From Candidatus Heimdallarchaeota archaeon (GTDB lineage: Archaea; Asgardarchaeota; Heimdallarchaeia; JABLTI01): a stretch of DNA of 42,579 nucleotides. The notes under the pieces were generated by a model, which had not been told where the DNA came from, ran no database searches, and worked only from the letters and a program-made list of their open reading frames with translations. The stretch covers positions 1-42,579 of the forward strand of contig DXJV01000033.1 of assembly GCA_019056785.1 (NCBI GenBank). The letters run 5' to 3'. A program made the position numbers and the translations under genes. Positions 17,015 through 25,385 of the stretch are shown here, in pieces (positions within the stretch are counted from its first letter, which is position 1; every line of letters begins with the position of its first letter).

Positions 17015-17940
17015 TGACTAGTTTGATAAGCAACCAAACAATTTCTGAGTTGTTTCTGTCTTTTTCTCCTTTCAAAAAGCTCTTAAGTGAGGAAAAGAAC
17101 TTCAACGATTACCAACAATTGAGGTTGAATGCATTGGATATTTCTAACTATCCTTCTGAGGAAAAGCAATATACTTTAGATAGTGATGTTGTTATTAGCT
17201 ATTTATTTTCCGAGGGTCCAAAAGATTTGACAGTTCTTTTTCTTCACGGTTTAGGCTCCTCAAAAAGTTGTTTTCTCGAGGCGTTTAATTTCGAAGAACT
17301 CAAGAGTTACAAGCTTTTATTACCTGATTTGATTGGGCATGGGCATTCCAGTACTCCTAAAGATTTCTCATATTCAATGCAAGAACAAGCTACCTGTCTG
17401 AAACAATTATTGGACAATTTGCCCCTTTCTGAAGACATTGTTATTGTCGCACATTCGATGGGAGGACCCATTGGGATCTATCTTGCTAAGCAATTAAAGA
17501 ATAGAGTTATTGGTTTAATTTTTGTGGAAGGAAATCTTGATGTTAGAGATTGTTTTTTCTCAAAGAAAATAATCAGTGAATATGGCCTCGAATTATGGGA
17601 AAAGAATGGTTTTCGAAAATTTTTATCGAAGATGGAAGAAGACCCTGCATTTGCAAATTATCTTCCTACTTTCAAACAAGCTGGTCCTTTGGTTATTTAC
17701 AAATCAGCAGAAGCGCTTGTGTGGTCTTCAAGTTATGACCAGCTGATCTACCAGCTTGTTGAATTATCGGTCCCAACTCTTGCTATTTTTGGCGAAAGAA
17801 ATAAGGGATTATTCTTTTCCGAGAAAAAATTGCTTGAGTATTTTCCGGTTGTTTATATTCCCGAAGCGAGTCATAATATGATGCATGAGAATTCAGCCAA
17901 ATTCTATGATGTCATTATTGACTTTCTCGCTCAATTTTAA
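17014..17940 (+). CDS. Alpha/beta hydrolase
   Basis: The 308-residue soluble protein has a classical alpha/beta hydrolase pattern: VLFLHGLGSSKSCFLEAF (oxyanion loop), LLPDLIGHGHSSTP, nucleophile elbow IVAHSMGGPIG, a late acid-bearing loop FGERNKGLF and catalytic His in EASHNMMHEN. It resembles lipases and esterases or C-C hydrolases; the substrate is unknown. Its ATG overlaps the stop of the decayed phospholipase gene, suggesting an ancient two-gene unit that perhaps acted on lipids. With the upstream gene broken, it now depends on whatever transcription remains from the promoter near 15650. Confidence 0.8.
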   Translation: MTSLISNQTISELFLSFSPFKKLLSEEKNFNDYQQLRLNALDISNYPSEEKQYTLDSDVVISYLFSEGPKDLTVLFLHGLGSSKSCFLEAFNFEELKSYKLLLPDLIGHGHSSTPKDFSYSMQEQATCLKQLLDNLPLSEDIVIVAHSMGGPIGIYLAKQLKNRVIGLIFVEGNLDVRDCFFSKKIISEYGLELWEKNGFRKFLSKMEEDPAFANYLPTFKQAGPLVIYKSAEALVWSSSYDQLIYQLVELSVPTLAIFGERNKGLFFSEKKLLEYFPVVYIPEASHNMMHENSAKFYDVIIDFLAQF

Positions 17941-18001
17941 TTACTCATCTCAAAAAAGTCATTGTTATTTGTGAATCGCTAGTAGCTTTTTCTACTGTAG
18001 C

Positions 18002-18493
18002 CTATTTTCTGGCCTTTCGTTTCATTTCTTTGGCCCATTTTTTAGCATCACTTATAGCTTTTTCAGTGTCGTTTTTCAAAGGTTCAATAAATTCTCTTTT
18101 TCCTAAGATTTCATTTCCTTCTAAAATTTGCTCCAAGTCTTTTAATACTCCTTTGCCTGAGCTTGCACAGCAACAAAAGAGGCAGATTTTCTTGTTTTTT
18201 ATAGGGATAGTTTCAAGAAAAGACCTTACCACAGGATTGAGATTCCAGGCCCAGACAGGCGTACCAAGGAAAATCAAATCAAAATTATTAATATCAATTT
18301 TTGGTTCCTCAATTTCGATTTTTCGTTTTGTTATTGATTGAAAACCACCACGAAAATACAACAAAAATCCCGTTGATTTGATTTCCTTTTTTGGTTTTAT
18401 TGCTAAGAGCTCGCTTTTTGTTTCTTTTGCGATTGTTTCGGCAATAAGTTTTGTATTACCGGTTTTAGAGTAATAAATTGTTAGTGTGCGCAT
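18002..18493 (-). CDS. Flavodoxin-like protein
   Basis: The 163-residue protein has the FMN phosphate-binding loop IYYSKTGNTKLIAE at its N-terminus, a second flavin loop around LGTPVWAWNLNPVV, and FCCCASSGKG, where the third loop lies. It belongs to the flavodoxin/NAD(P)H-oxidoreductase family used for low-potential electron transfer; three consecutive Cys are unusual. The start is set at the Met directly before RTLTIYYSKTGN. A Met 14 codons upstream (18535) is in frame but adds a sequence not expected in the family. It is divergent from the membrane esterase gene at 18597. Confidence 0.8.
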   Translation of the reverse strand: MRTLTIYYSKTGNTKLIAETIAKETKSELLAIKPKKEIKSTGFLLYFRGGFQSITKRKIEIEEPKIDINNFDLIFLGTPVWAWNLNPVVRSFLETIPIKNKKICLFCCCASSGKGVLKDLEQILEGNEILGKREFIEPLKNDTEKAISDAKKWAKEMKRKARK

Positions 18494-18596
18494 ACCTTTA
18501 ATTTTACTATCGCCTTCATAAATCTTTTTTTTCAAAAACCTTTTTAGAATTTAAAAGGTTAAAAATAACAATTGCCTAACTAGGATTTTACATTCG

Positions 18597-19958
18597 ATGC
18601 ATGCTCTTTCAATTGCTTTTCTTATAGTGGCGCTTCTTTTAGCGATCGTTTTCGTTTTTATATCCCTTTCTTTTTTGGGTTTGTTTCTGTCAGAATTAGG
18701 TTTGTGGATTTTTTGGGTGCCACTTATTTTTATAATTATAAGCATTCCCTTTTTAATCAACTATGCTCTCTTGCATCCCCAAACGGATTTCTTTCTGCTT
18801 CTCACAAGCACAATCATTAATCTTTTTGTTTTTATGAAATTGCTCTCACCCTTTTTTAAAGTTGTTAGAACAAATAAACGAATCAAGAAGCAGTTTTGTA
18901 AGGTTTTAGGTGATGATTACTTGCTTTTTGTTGCTCCGGAGACAAGAACAAGTCTCTTGAAAAATATACGTTTTAAATTTTCTCTCTGTTTTTCCGGAAT
19001 TATGTTTAAACGATTTAACAAAGAAATAATTTCTTTGAATGATCTCCCCTATCGCACTATTGATAACCGAACTTTGAAAATGAATGTCCTCCACCCTAAA
19101 AAGAAGGGGCGCTACCCCATTTTGATTTACTTCCATGGTGGCGGGTGGATTCGTGGTTCAAAGGATCGCCATCTTGAAACGAGAATTTTAAAGCGTCTCG
19201 CGCTACGGGGATACACGATTTTCAATGTTGAGTATCGCCTGGCGCCGCAGCCCACCCTTTCAACATTAACTAAAATCCCGCATGATAAACCAACTATCAG
19301 ACAGATGGTTTCCGACATTCGAGCAGCAATCCTTTTTGTGAAACGGCACTCAGAGGAATATTTTGGCGACCGTGAGAACCTATTCCTCTTCGGCAGGTCA
19401 GCCGGTGCTCATTTGGCTCTTCTTACAACTTTTAGTTGTGAGGAAAAATTCTTTGCAATGGAGAATATTTACTGTAGCTTTGATGATGCTTCTGTTGCGG
19501 GTGTGATTGCTTTTTATCCAATCACCGATGTCACTGAACTCTACTCTTTCTATCAAAAGGAGGTCAACCCAATTTTAAAGCAAGCCATCTATCGTGGCAC
19601 AGCAGGGACGTTTGACGAAACAAAAAACCTCTTCAAAATCTTTTCACCGATAAGTTATCTCTCAACTGTTGCTGCTAACAACATCCCACCCATTTTCCTT
19701 GCTGCAGGGAAAAAGGATCGAATAGTTGATGCTTACCAATCTGAGGAACTTCACAAGGATTTACAAGAACGTGGCATTACAAGTATCTATATAGAATTAC
19801 CTTGGGCAAATCATGGATTTGATATTGTAATCAATGGTCCGGGCGGGCAGTTAGTTTTTCAGTACATGCATCAATTCTTACAATGGATCGTTAATACAAA
19901 ACGCTTTCAAGTATTACTGGGCAGGCTGAACAATCTGGCATTGAGTCGTTTTTGGTAG
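18597..19958 (+). CDS. Membrane-anchored esterase/lipase, hormone-sensitive-lipase-like (paralogue 1)
   Basis: The 453-residue protein has three hydrophobic helices in residues 1-90, followed by a cytosolic or exterior alpha/beta hydrolase domain. HGGGW at His180 gives the oxyanion hole, GRSAGAH holds nucleophile Ser268, KKDR has Asp374, and ANHGFD has His406, a complete triad. The layout matches the HSL/BD-FAE esterase group. The gene 170 bases downstream encodes a paralogue with the same MHxLxI start and the same residue spacing. The start ATG is the first of two overlapping ATGs and fits the paralogue alignment. A role in membrane lipid or acyl ester turnover is inference. Confidence 0.85.
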   Translation: MHALSIAFLIVALLLAIVFVFISLSFLGLFLSELGLWIFWVPLIFIIISIPFLINYALLHPQTDFFLLLTSTIINLFVFMKLLSPFFKVVRTNKRIKKQFCKVLGDDYLLFVAPETRTSLLKNIRFKFSLCFSGIMFKRFNKEIISLNDLPYRTIDNRTLKMNVLHPKKKGRYPILIYFHGGGWIRGSKDRHLETRILKRLALRGYTIFNVEYRLAPQPTLSTLTKIPHDKPTIRQMVSDIRAAILFVKRHSEEYFGDRENLFLFGRSAGAHLALLTTFSCEEKFFAMENIYCSFDDASVAGVIAFYPITDVTELYSFYQKEVNPILKQAIYRGTAGTFDETKNLFKIFSPISYLSTVAANNIPPIFLAAGKKDRIVDAYQSEELHKDLQERGITSIYIELPWANHGFDIVINGPGGQLVFQYMHQFLQWIVNTKRFQVLLGRLNNLALSRFW

Positions 19959-20128
19959 TTAAACACAAAAAACTTTTGCTACCGCGGCTTGTGAAAGGTG
20001 AAACAATTGAGTGGCTTCTTAATTTCTTGCAAAAAGAGTGTTTGCGAGAAAAAGGCAATATTAATGATTAAGCTTATAATCTTTTAATATTTAATTGTTA
20101 GAAGTAGAGCTTGCTCTCTGTGATTAAA

Positions 20129-21610
20129 ATGCATGTTCTTGCCATTGTTTACCTGGTCTTTGCTTTGTTCCTTTTTCTTATCTTTGTTTTATTTGCAAAG
20201 ACATTCATGGGGCTTTGGTTAACAGAAGTTGGTTTATGGATTGTTTGGCTGCCCCTCAGTTTATTGGTTAGTGGAGTAATAGTGATCTTAAGGTTTGAAG
20301 TGCTTGCCTCTGACAAGTTGAATTTTGTGTTCATTTTAATTAGCATTCTTCTGAATTTGTATACCAGTATTCATGTGCTAGTTCCCTTCTTTGAAATTAA
20401 AAAAACAAACTTTTATTTAGAGCAAGCAATGAAATTTGGATTGGGAGACGACTATTTGGATTTTGTTGACCCCATGGTCAATGCGAAGTATTTCAAGACT
20501 GTGAAGTTTCGATTTCTCCATTATCTTATCGGAGCCCGCCCGCGGAAATTGCTCGAGAAAGTTGCCAGGGTGAAAGACATCACTTTTTTCAAGGACGAAA
20601 CTATTGATTTGAAATTGAATGTTTATTATCCAAAAAGAGATGGCGTTTTTCCAACTATTGTTTTTATTCATGGTGGGGCTTTTATTCTTGGCTCAAAGGA
20701 TAGGCCAAAGCATGAAAAGCTTTGTATGATGCTTGCAAATTATGGTTATACCGTTTTTAGTTTGGATTATCGTTTAACTCCTTTAGAATTTCTTTCAAAA
20801 AAGAAGTCGCTTAAAGATGAACTATTATTTGCGGCGATGCTTTCCGATGTTCATCATGGCGTTGTCTTTGCAAAAAAGCATGCCCATGAATACAAAGGCA
20901 ATGCTAATGAGTTGTTTTTGTTCGGCCGTTCCGCTGGTGGGCATCTTGCCTTATTAACAACTTTTAGTTGTATGGGAAAATTCTTCGAATTTAATGAGCA
21001 AATAGGAAAATTAGAGGAATACAAAATCTCTGGCGTAATTGCTTTCTATCCTCCTACCAATTTTTCAACTCTCTATAACTATTATGGTAAAAAAAATCTG
21101 ATGAAATTCTTGATGGAGCGAGGAATGGGCGGCTCACCAGATGAAGTACAATATCTCTATCGCTTCTTCTCTCCGGTAAATTATGTCACTTCAAAGAACA
21201 GTCAATTCATCCCACCGGTCTTTTTAGCTGTTGGAGCAAAAGATCGTTTGGTCGCTCCTGGGCAGTCTGAAGAATTGTATGCCCAACTTAGAAAGTTCAA
21301 CATTCCAAGTGTTTTATTAACACTTCCCTGGGCAAATCATGGCTTTGATGCGATACTTAACGGTCCTGGGGGGCAATTGGTAATCAAATATCTGACACAA
21401 TTTTTGGTGTGGGTTCTCACAAAAGAAAAATACCGGCGGCTTGATTCTCTTGCGCATAAGCATGGCCTTGATGACCTAACTCATCAAGAAAAGATTGATA
21501 TTCTTTGCAATTTAGATGCCCTTAAAGATAAAAGCAGTAATAAAGAAAAGTATAACCAGTTTCTTATTGATTGCTTCCGAGAGCGAATCAAAAAAGAACA
21601 ACAAGAGTAA
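20129..21610 (+). CDS. Membrane-anchored esterase/lipase, hormone-sensitive-lipase-like (paralogue 2)
   Basis: The 493-residue protein is homologous to the preceding gene throughout: N-terminal hydrophobic helices (MHVLAIVYLVFALFLFLIF), HGGAF at His181, GRSAGGH with Ser268, AKDRLVAPGQSEEL with the acid and WANHGFD with the His. It differs by a 45-residue charged C-terminal extension (from RRLDSLAHKHGL to KKEQQE). The start is the ATG at 20129, matching paralogue 1; an in-frame TTG at 20111 is less likely. The pair arose by tandem duplication and, from the divergence, not recently. The 150 bases between them contain TTATAATC near 20080, a possible separate promoter. Confidence 0.85.
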   Translation: MHVLAIVYLVFALFLFLIFVLFAKTFMGLWLTEVGLWIVWLPLSLLVSGVIVILRFEVLASDKLNFVFILISILLNLYTSIHVLVPFFEIKKTNFYLEQAMKFGLGDDYLDFVDPMVNAKYFKTVKFRFLHYLIGARPRKLLEKVARVKDITFFKDETIDLKLNVYYPKRDGVFPTIVFIHGGAFILGSKDRPKHEKLCMMLANYGYTVFSLDYRLTPLEFLSKKKSLKDELLFAAMLSDVHHGVVFAKKHAHEYKGNANELFLFGRSAGGHLALLTTFSCMGKFFEFNEQIGKLEEYKISGVIAFYPPTNFSTLYNYYGKKNLMKFLMERGMGGSPDEVQYLYRFFSPVNYVTSKNSQFIPPVFLAVGAKDRLVAPGQSEELYAQLRKFNIPSVLLTLPWANHGFDAILNGPGGQLVIKYLTQFLVWVLTKEKYRRLDSLAHKHGLDDLTHQEKIDILCNLDALKDKSSNKEKYNQFLIDCFRERIKKEQQE

Positions 21611-21726
21611 TACCCTCTTTTTCCATTTCTAGATAGAAAAAAGCAAGCAAACTTTGCCTAAACAGGCCCCTAAATTTTAAAGTAAATTATAAAAAGCTTT
21701 CAATATACAGTTACAGTGATAGAAAT

Positions 21727-22608
21727 ATGCGCGACGTGGCTATTGTAACAGATGGAAGTTGCGACCTTCCTGAGGACATTCTTAAAAAATATCATATTTT
21801 TGTTGTTCCTTTTAATGTTATTCTTGGTTCCACCGTCTACAAAGCTTTTGGCAATTTTGGCACAATTTCAAAAGATGAATTTTACACTAAGATACTAACT
21901 GAGAAGATCATCCCCTCAACAAGCCTCCCCGCACCAAAAGCATTTATTGACACTTTCCAAGCCGCGTTAAAAGAAGCAAAAGAGGTTGTGGCCATTCTTC
22001 TTTCTAGCGAACTATCAGCAACCTATAATTCAGCCAAAATGGCTTTAAATTATTTTGAAAAAGACGAAATTCATTTGATAGATTCTCGAGTTGCGGCATC
22101 GACTTTAGGGTTGCTTGCTATGGAAGCAGCAAAATTAGCCTTAGCAAATGCTTCAGTTCCTGAAATTATTTCCCATGTCAATAGCTTAATTCCTCAAGCA
22201 CGGCTGATCAGCATCTTGGATAATGTTGAAGCAACATATCGCAGCGGTCGCATCTCTTGGGGCAGGAAATTTCTAACGCACGCTTTCAAACTTCACCCTA
22301 TCCTCAATTTTAAGGACGGTCGCCTTGTTTCCGCTGGAGTTATCCATGGGTCTCGTAAAAAGATCTTTAAAAAAATGCTCTCTATTGCTCCTCTTGTTTT
22401 GGAAAATGCAATAACTGACACAATCTTCATTTTACATGTTCACTCTCAAGAGAAAGCGTTAAAACTAAAAGAACAAATGGAAAAAACAAATACAAAAGGT
22501 AAAATCATCCATGTCCAAGAAGCCGGACCTGTTATCGGCGTACATGTCGGGTTATATGCTCTAGCCTATATGTATATAGGGAATTACAACTCAAAATGGC
22601 TTCTCTAA
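21727..22608 (+). CDS. DegV family fatty-acid-binding protein
   Basis: The 293-residue protein has a full DegV pattern: VAIVTDGSCDLPEDI at the start, IIPSTSLPAPKAFIDTF, LLSSELSATYNSAKMA, IHLIDSRVAASTLG, the ISILDNVEATYRSGRIS linker and EAGPVIGVHVGLYALAY at the end. DegV proteins bind a fatty acid or similar lipid between two domains; bacterial FakB members present it for phosphorylation. No FakA-like kinase is seen here. The gene follows the two membrane esterases on the same strand, which makes a lipid-handling neighbourhood plausible. Confidence 0.9.
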   Translation: MRDVAIVTDGSCDLPEDILKKYHIFVVPFNVILGSTVYKAFGNFGTISKDEFYTKILTEKIIPSTSLPAPKAFIDTFQAALKEAKEVVAILLSSELSATYNSAKMALNYFEKDEIHLIDSRVAASTLGLLAMEAAKLALANASVPEIISHVNSLIPQARLISILDNVEATYRSGRISWGRKFLTHAFKLHPILNFKDGRLVSAGVIHGSRKKIFKKMLSIAPLVLENAITDTIFILHVHSQEKALKLKEQMEKTNTKGKIIHVQEAGPVIGVHVGLYALAYMYIGNYNSKWLL

Positions 22609-22648
22609 GGAATTTACATTAAAATCCCTGCTTAGGTGTAAAAAAGCA

Positions 22649-23338
22649 ATGACTAATATAACACTCTTACATCTTTCAGATATTCACGCACAAAACAATT
22701 TGAATCTGGAACCAATTAGTGCTCTTATTGAACGTGAGAGCATAGAGCTTATCGTTATTTCTGGAGATATTACTCAATTTGGCACAAAAGATGACATACA
22801 AAGAATTCTTGCATTATTTAACCAACTCTCTGCGGTTGTTTTTTATGTCACTGGCAATCTTGACCCCCCAAATTCTTTCACGTTTACTTCCAAAAATGTA
22901 AAACCACTCGAGGGGCAGCTAAAGGAATTCAAAGGAGTTCAATTTGTTGGCTTAAGTGGTTCAAACAAAACGCCTTTTCGGACCCCTTATGAATTAACAG
23001 AAGAGGAAATACAAATGAAATTACAACATTTGAAAACATTACTTGATACTTCAAAACCTTTTATTCTTGTCTCTCATGTCCCTCCATTTAACTCAGGGGC
23101 CGATACCGTTCGTCTAGGAAAGCCAGTAGGAAGTTCTTCCGTACGTGATTTTGTTTTAAAAGAAGCACCGCTCGCTGTTTGCACAGGGCATATTCATGAA
23201 TCTAAAGTCATTACTACACTCGGGAAAAGTCTAGTAATAAATCCCGGCCCGGCTCGTCATCAACAAGCTGCTCTTCTTAAGATCCATGACTCAGCAACAA
23301 ATGATTTTTCTGTTAATGCAAAACTCCTCAAGTTTTAG
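22649..23338 (+). CDS. Calcineurin-like metallophosphoesterase
   Basis: The 229-residue protein has the five metallophosphoesterase motifs: LHLSDIHAQ (D-x-H), ISGDITQF (GD), TGNLDPP (GN-x-D variant), SHVPP and TGHIHES (G-H-x-H). It ends near LVINPGPARH, as in YfcE/YMDB-like archaeal members, which hydrolyse phosphodiesters or phosphomonoesters with two metal ions. No signal peptide, so cytosolic. It follows the DegV gene by 40 bases and may share its transcript. The specific substrate cannot be read from the sequence. Confidence 0.85.
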   Translation: MTNITLLHLSDIHAQNNLNLEPISALIERESIELIVISGDITQFGTKDDIQRILALFNQLSAVVFYVTGNLDPPNSFTFTSKNVKPLEGQLKEFKGVQFVGLSGSNKTPFRTPYELTEEEIQMKLQHLKTLLDTSKPFILVSHVPPFNSGADTVRLGKPVGSSSVRDFVLKEAPLAVCTGHIHESKVITTLGKSLVINPGPARHQQAALLKIHDSATNDFSVNAKLLKF

Positions 23339-23373
23339 AGGGAAAAAAAGAAAAAGAGGAAATACTGGTGAAT

Positions 23374-24009
23374 TCAGAAGGATAGTGGTGGTAAAGGATA
23401 ATAGTATTTTGCCAACGAGAGGAGCATGGCCATTGCAAATGTTAGTACGGCATTTACCAGAAGCCATCGTTCTGTGTGTTTTACATCCAATGTTTTTCTT
23501 TTCTTGCCCTTCCGATCCTCAAAGAGAAATGGCATATGCATAAGAAATGTGCCTTTCTTTTCTTTAATGCGTAGTTCTCCTTTGTATAAGTCTCGGGTAT
23601 CAATGTTTGGGAAATAGTCTAGGAAGAGGTGTGAGGCATATGCAATGAGAAATGGGATGAAAACAGTCACGAGAACATGATTGGTTGTCAGTCGAAACCA
23701 AATTCCTATCCCAAAAAATATTCCCGGGTAAAAGGCGGAATGGGTAATAATATCTCGATGCGACATAAAATTGTAGAGTTGGTCAAAATCCGGTCCTTCT
23801 GAGCCAAGAATGGTTAGCATTAATGCAAGGATCCAGAACGGCCAGGTATTTTTTAGATAGGGGAAATTGAGGTTGTTATTTATAACGATAATATCAATGG
23901 GGATGTAGATCATTCCTAAAATAAAGCCAAACGACACATGTGCTGTTCGATTCGCCAATTTATCACCTGCTTGTAAATTTTTACGCGGAATGCTAAAAAG
24001 GCTAACCAA
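23374..24009 (-). CDS. YdjM-type (PF04307-like) membrane-bound metal-dependent hydrolase
   Basis: The 211-residue integral membrane protein carries the family pattern: NRTAHVSFGFILG near the N-terminus, GPDFDQLYNFMSHRDIITHS (Asp/His metal motif) and YASHLFLDYFPN. The function of the family is poorly defined; hydrolase activity is assumed from the His/Asp sites. The start is uncertain. The only usual initiation codon in frame is a TTG at 24007-24009, yet the frame stays open upstream to a TAG near 24127 and encodes a Lys-rich stretch (KKSAKKQKKPPKEKKG) that looks like a real N-terminal tail but has no ATG, GTG or TTG. Confidence 0.75.
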   Translation of the reverse strand: MVSLFSIPRKNLQAGDKLANRTAHVSFGFILGMIYIPIDIIVINNNLNFPYLKNTWPFWILALMLTILGSEGPDFDQLYNFMSHRDIITHSAFYPGIFFGIGIWFRLTTNHVLVTVFIPFLIAYASHLFLDYFPNIDTRDLYKGELRIKEKKGTFLMHMPFLFEDRKGKKRKTLDVKHTERWLLVNAVLTFAMAMLLSLAKYYYPLPPLSF

Positions 24010-24403
24010 TTTAGGATAAAAAATATTTCCTTTAGCAACGAAGGCTTTTTCATCCCCCTTTTTCTCTTTTGGCGGTTTTTTCTGTTTTTTTGCGGATTTT
24101 TTTGTTACACTTATTGACCTTTGCCCCTAGATATATTGCGTTGTTTTTCTAATACGCTTAAATAAGTTGCTACTCAAATAGTAACATAAGATGTAGGTTT
24201 GAGTTTGTTTAGTCATATATATCACCGTGGCATTATTCTGGTTCACAGAACAGCCAAAAACTTGTTTGAATTGTGAGAGGGGTTTTACCTCCGCTCCTCT
24301 CACTTCTTTTACCTTTTTTTGTGAGCACTCTTTTTCTTCACTAAACAGATTATTTAAAAAATCCTTCCAGAGTAATAAAGCATCTAGTTGCAACAAATTG
24401 AAG
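24010..24403. other. Intergenic region between divergent genes, with inverted repeat
   Basis: These 390 bases separate the YdjM-type gene from the amidohydrolase. They hold the Lys-rich open stretch described for the YdjM-type gene (about 24010-24105). They also hold an inverted repeat, GTGAGAGG at 24273-24280 and CCTCTCAC at 24296-24303 (eight base pairs, 15-base loop). The frame of the amidohydrolase is open back to 24227, but that part has a Phe/Ser/Cys-rich composition unlike protein of this family. Confidence 0.45.
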
Positions 24404-25381
24404 ATGGTCTCTTTGGAAGGACAAAATAACACGAATGGCTTTGAGCACATTAAGTTCAAATATGCTGGTAAAAAATGGGACGCCCATGTCCATCTTTATC
24501 GCCTTGAAGACACTGCGGAATTAATAAGTTATGCTGCAGAATACAAGGTTGAAAAATTTACAGCAATCGTTCGTGATGATTGGCATATATATGAGGAGGC
24601 TTTTCCAGGGCAATTTGTTTTTGCCCGTTTTATTATTAATCAAAATGTCTTTAACGGTCATCTTCAAAAAGTGCTTGATGACCTTCAAGCAATAGCTGAT
24701 GCAGGTTATCCCTTTGTAAAACTTTGGTACTCTCCCCGTTGGCGGCGTTTCGTAGAAGAGCACTTCCAAGCAAATGTTGAAGGCTTCCGGCTCGATGCTC
24801 CCGCTCTTGACCCTCTCTTCCAAAAGATCGAGGAGCTCAATCTGGGTTTACTTCTTCATATTGCTGACCCTGATCTTTTTTATAGGTTAAAGTACCAGCC
24901 TGAAAGTTATTATGGCAGTAAAACTCAACATCTCAAAGAGCTTGAAAATATTCTTAACAAGCACCCTGAAATGAAGATACAGGTTGCTCACATGGCAGGG
25001 CAACCAGAACATTTAGATCATTTGGCACAATGGCTGGACAAATATCCACAGCTCTATGTTGATACCTCTTCAGCAAAATGGATGGCCAGGGAGTTCTCAT
25101 ACAATCCTGAAGTTGCTCGGCAATTTTTCTTGGATTATCAGGATAGGATTCTTTTTGGAACTGACATCGTTACCGGGCGAACCGACAGGGAGCCCATTCC
25201 TGGTTATTACTACTTGCGCTATTTATCGCTCCAAGCTTTACTCGAGACTGATATTCAGGAATTCCCTCTCCCACTTGATGATCCGGAAAACAACAATGAA
25301 ACAATAATTAATGGGTTAGACTTGCCACTTAAAGTTTTGCGGAAAATCTATTGGGAGAATAGCAAACAATTCTATTCTTAA
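24404..25381 (+). CDS. Amidohydrolase-2 family metal-dependent hydrolase
   Basis: The protein has about 325 residues from the ATG at 24404. It is a TIM-barrel amidohydrolase: WDAHVHLY (H-x-H metal motif) near residue 23, GYPFVKLWYSPRW, LGLLLHIADPD (His on a central strand), MKIQVAHMAGQPEHLDHL, and DRILFGTDIVTGR with the catalytic Asp, all typical of the PF04909 decarboxylase/hydrolase family. An upstream in-frame start at 24227 would add 59 residues before the first strand, which the family does not have. It converges on the glycosidase gene with four bases between the stops. Substrate unknown. Confidence 0.85.
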   Translation: MVSLEGQNNTNGFEHIKFKYAGKKWDAHVHLYRLEDTAELISYAAEYKVEKFTAIVRDDWHIYEEAFPGQFVFARFIINQNVFNGHLQKVLDDLQAIADAGYPFVKLWYSPRWRRFVEEHFQANVEGFRLDAPALDPLFQKIEELNLGLLLHIADPDLFYRLKYQPESYYGSKTQHLKELENILNKHPEMKIQVAHMAGQPEHLDHLAQWLDKYPQLYVDTSSAKWMAREFSYNPEVARQFFLDYQDRILFGTDIVTGRTDREPIPGYYYLRYLSLQALLETDIQEFPLPLDDPENNNETIINGLDLPLKVLRKIYWENSKQFYS

Positions 25382-25385
25382 ATTG

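Noticed and set aside
24227..24403. A 59-residue N-terminal extension of the amidohydrolase
   Set aside because: The composition is unlike the family, which begins just before the H-x-H strand; the ATG at 24404 suffices.
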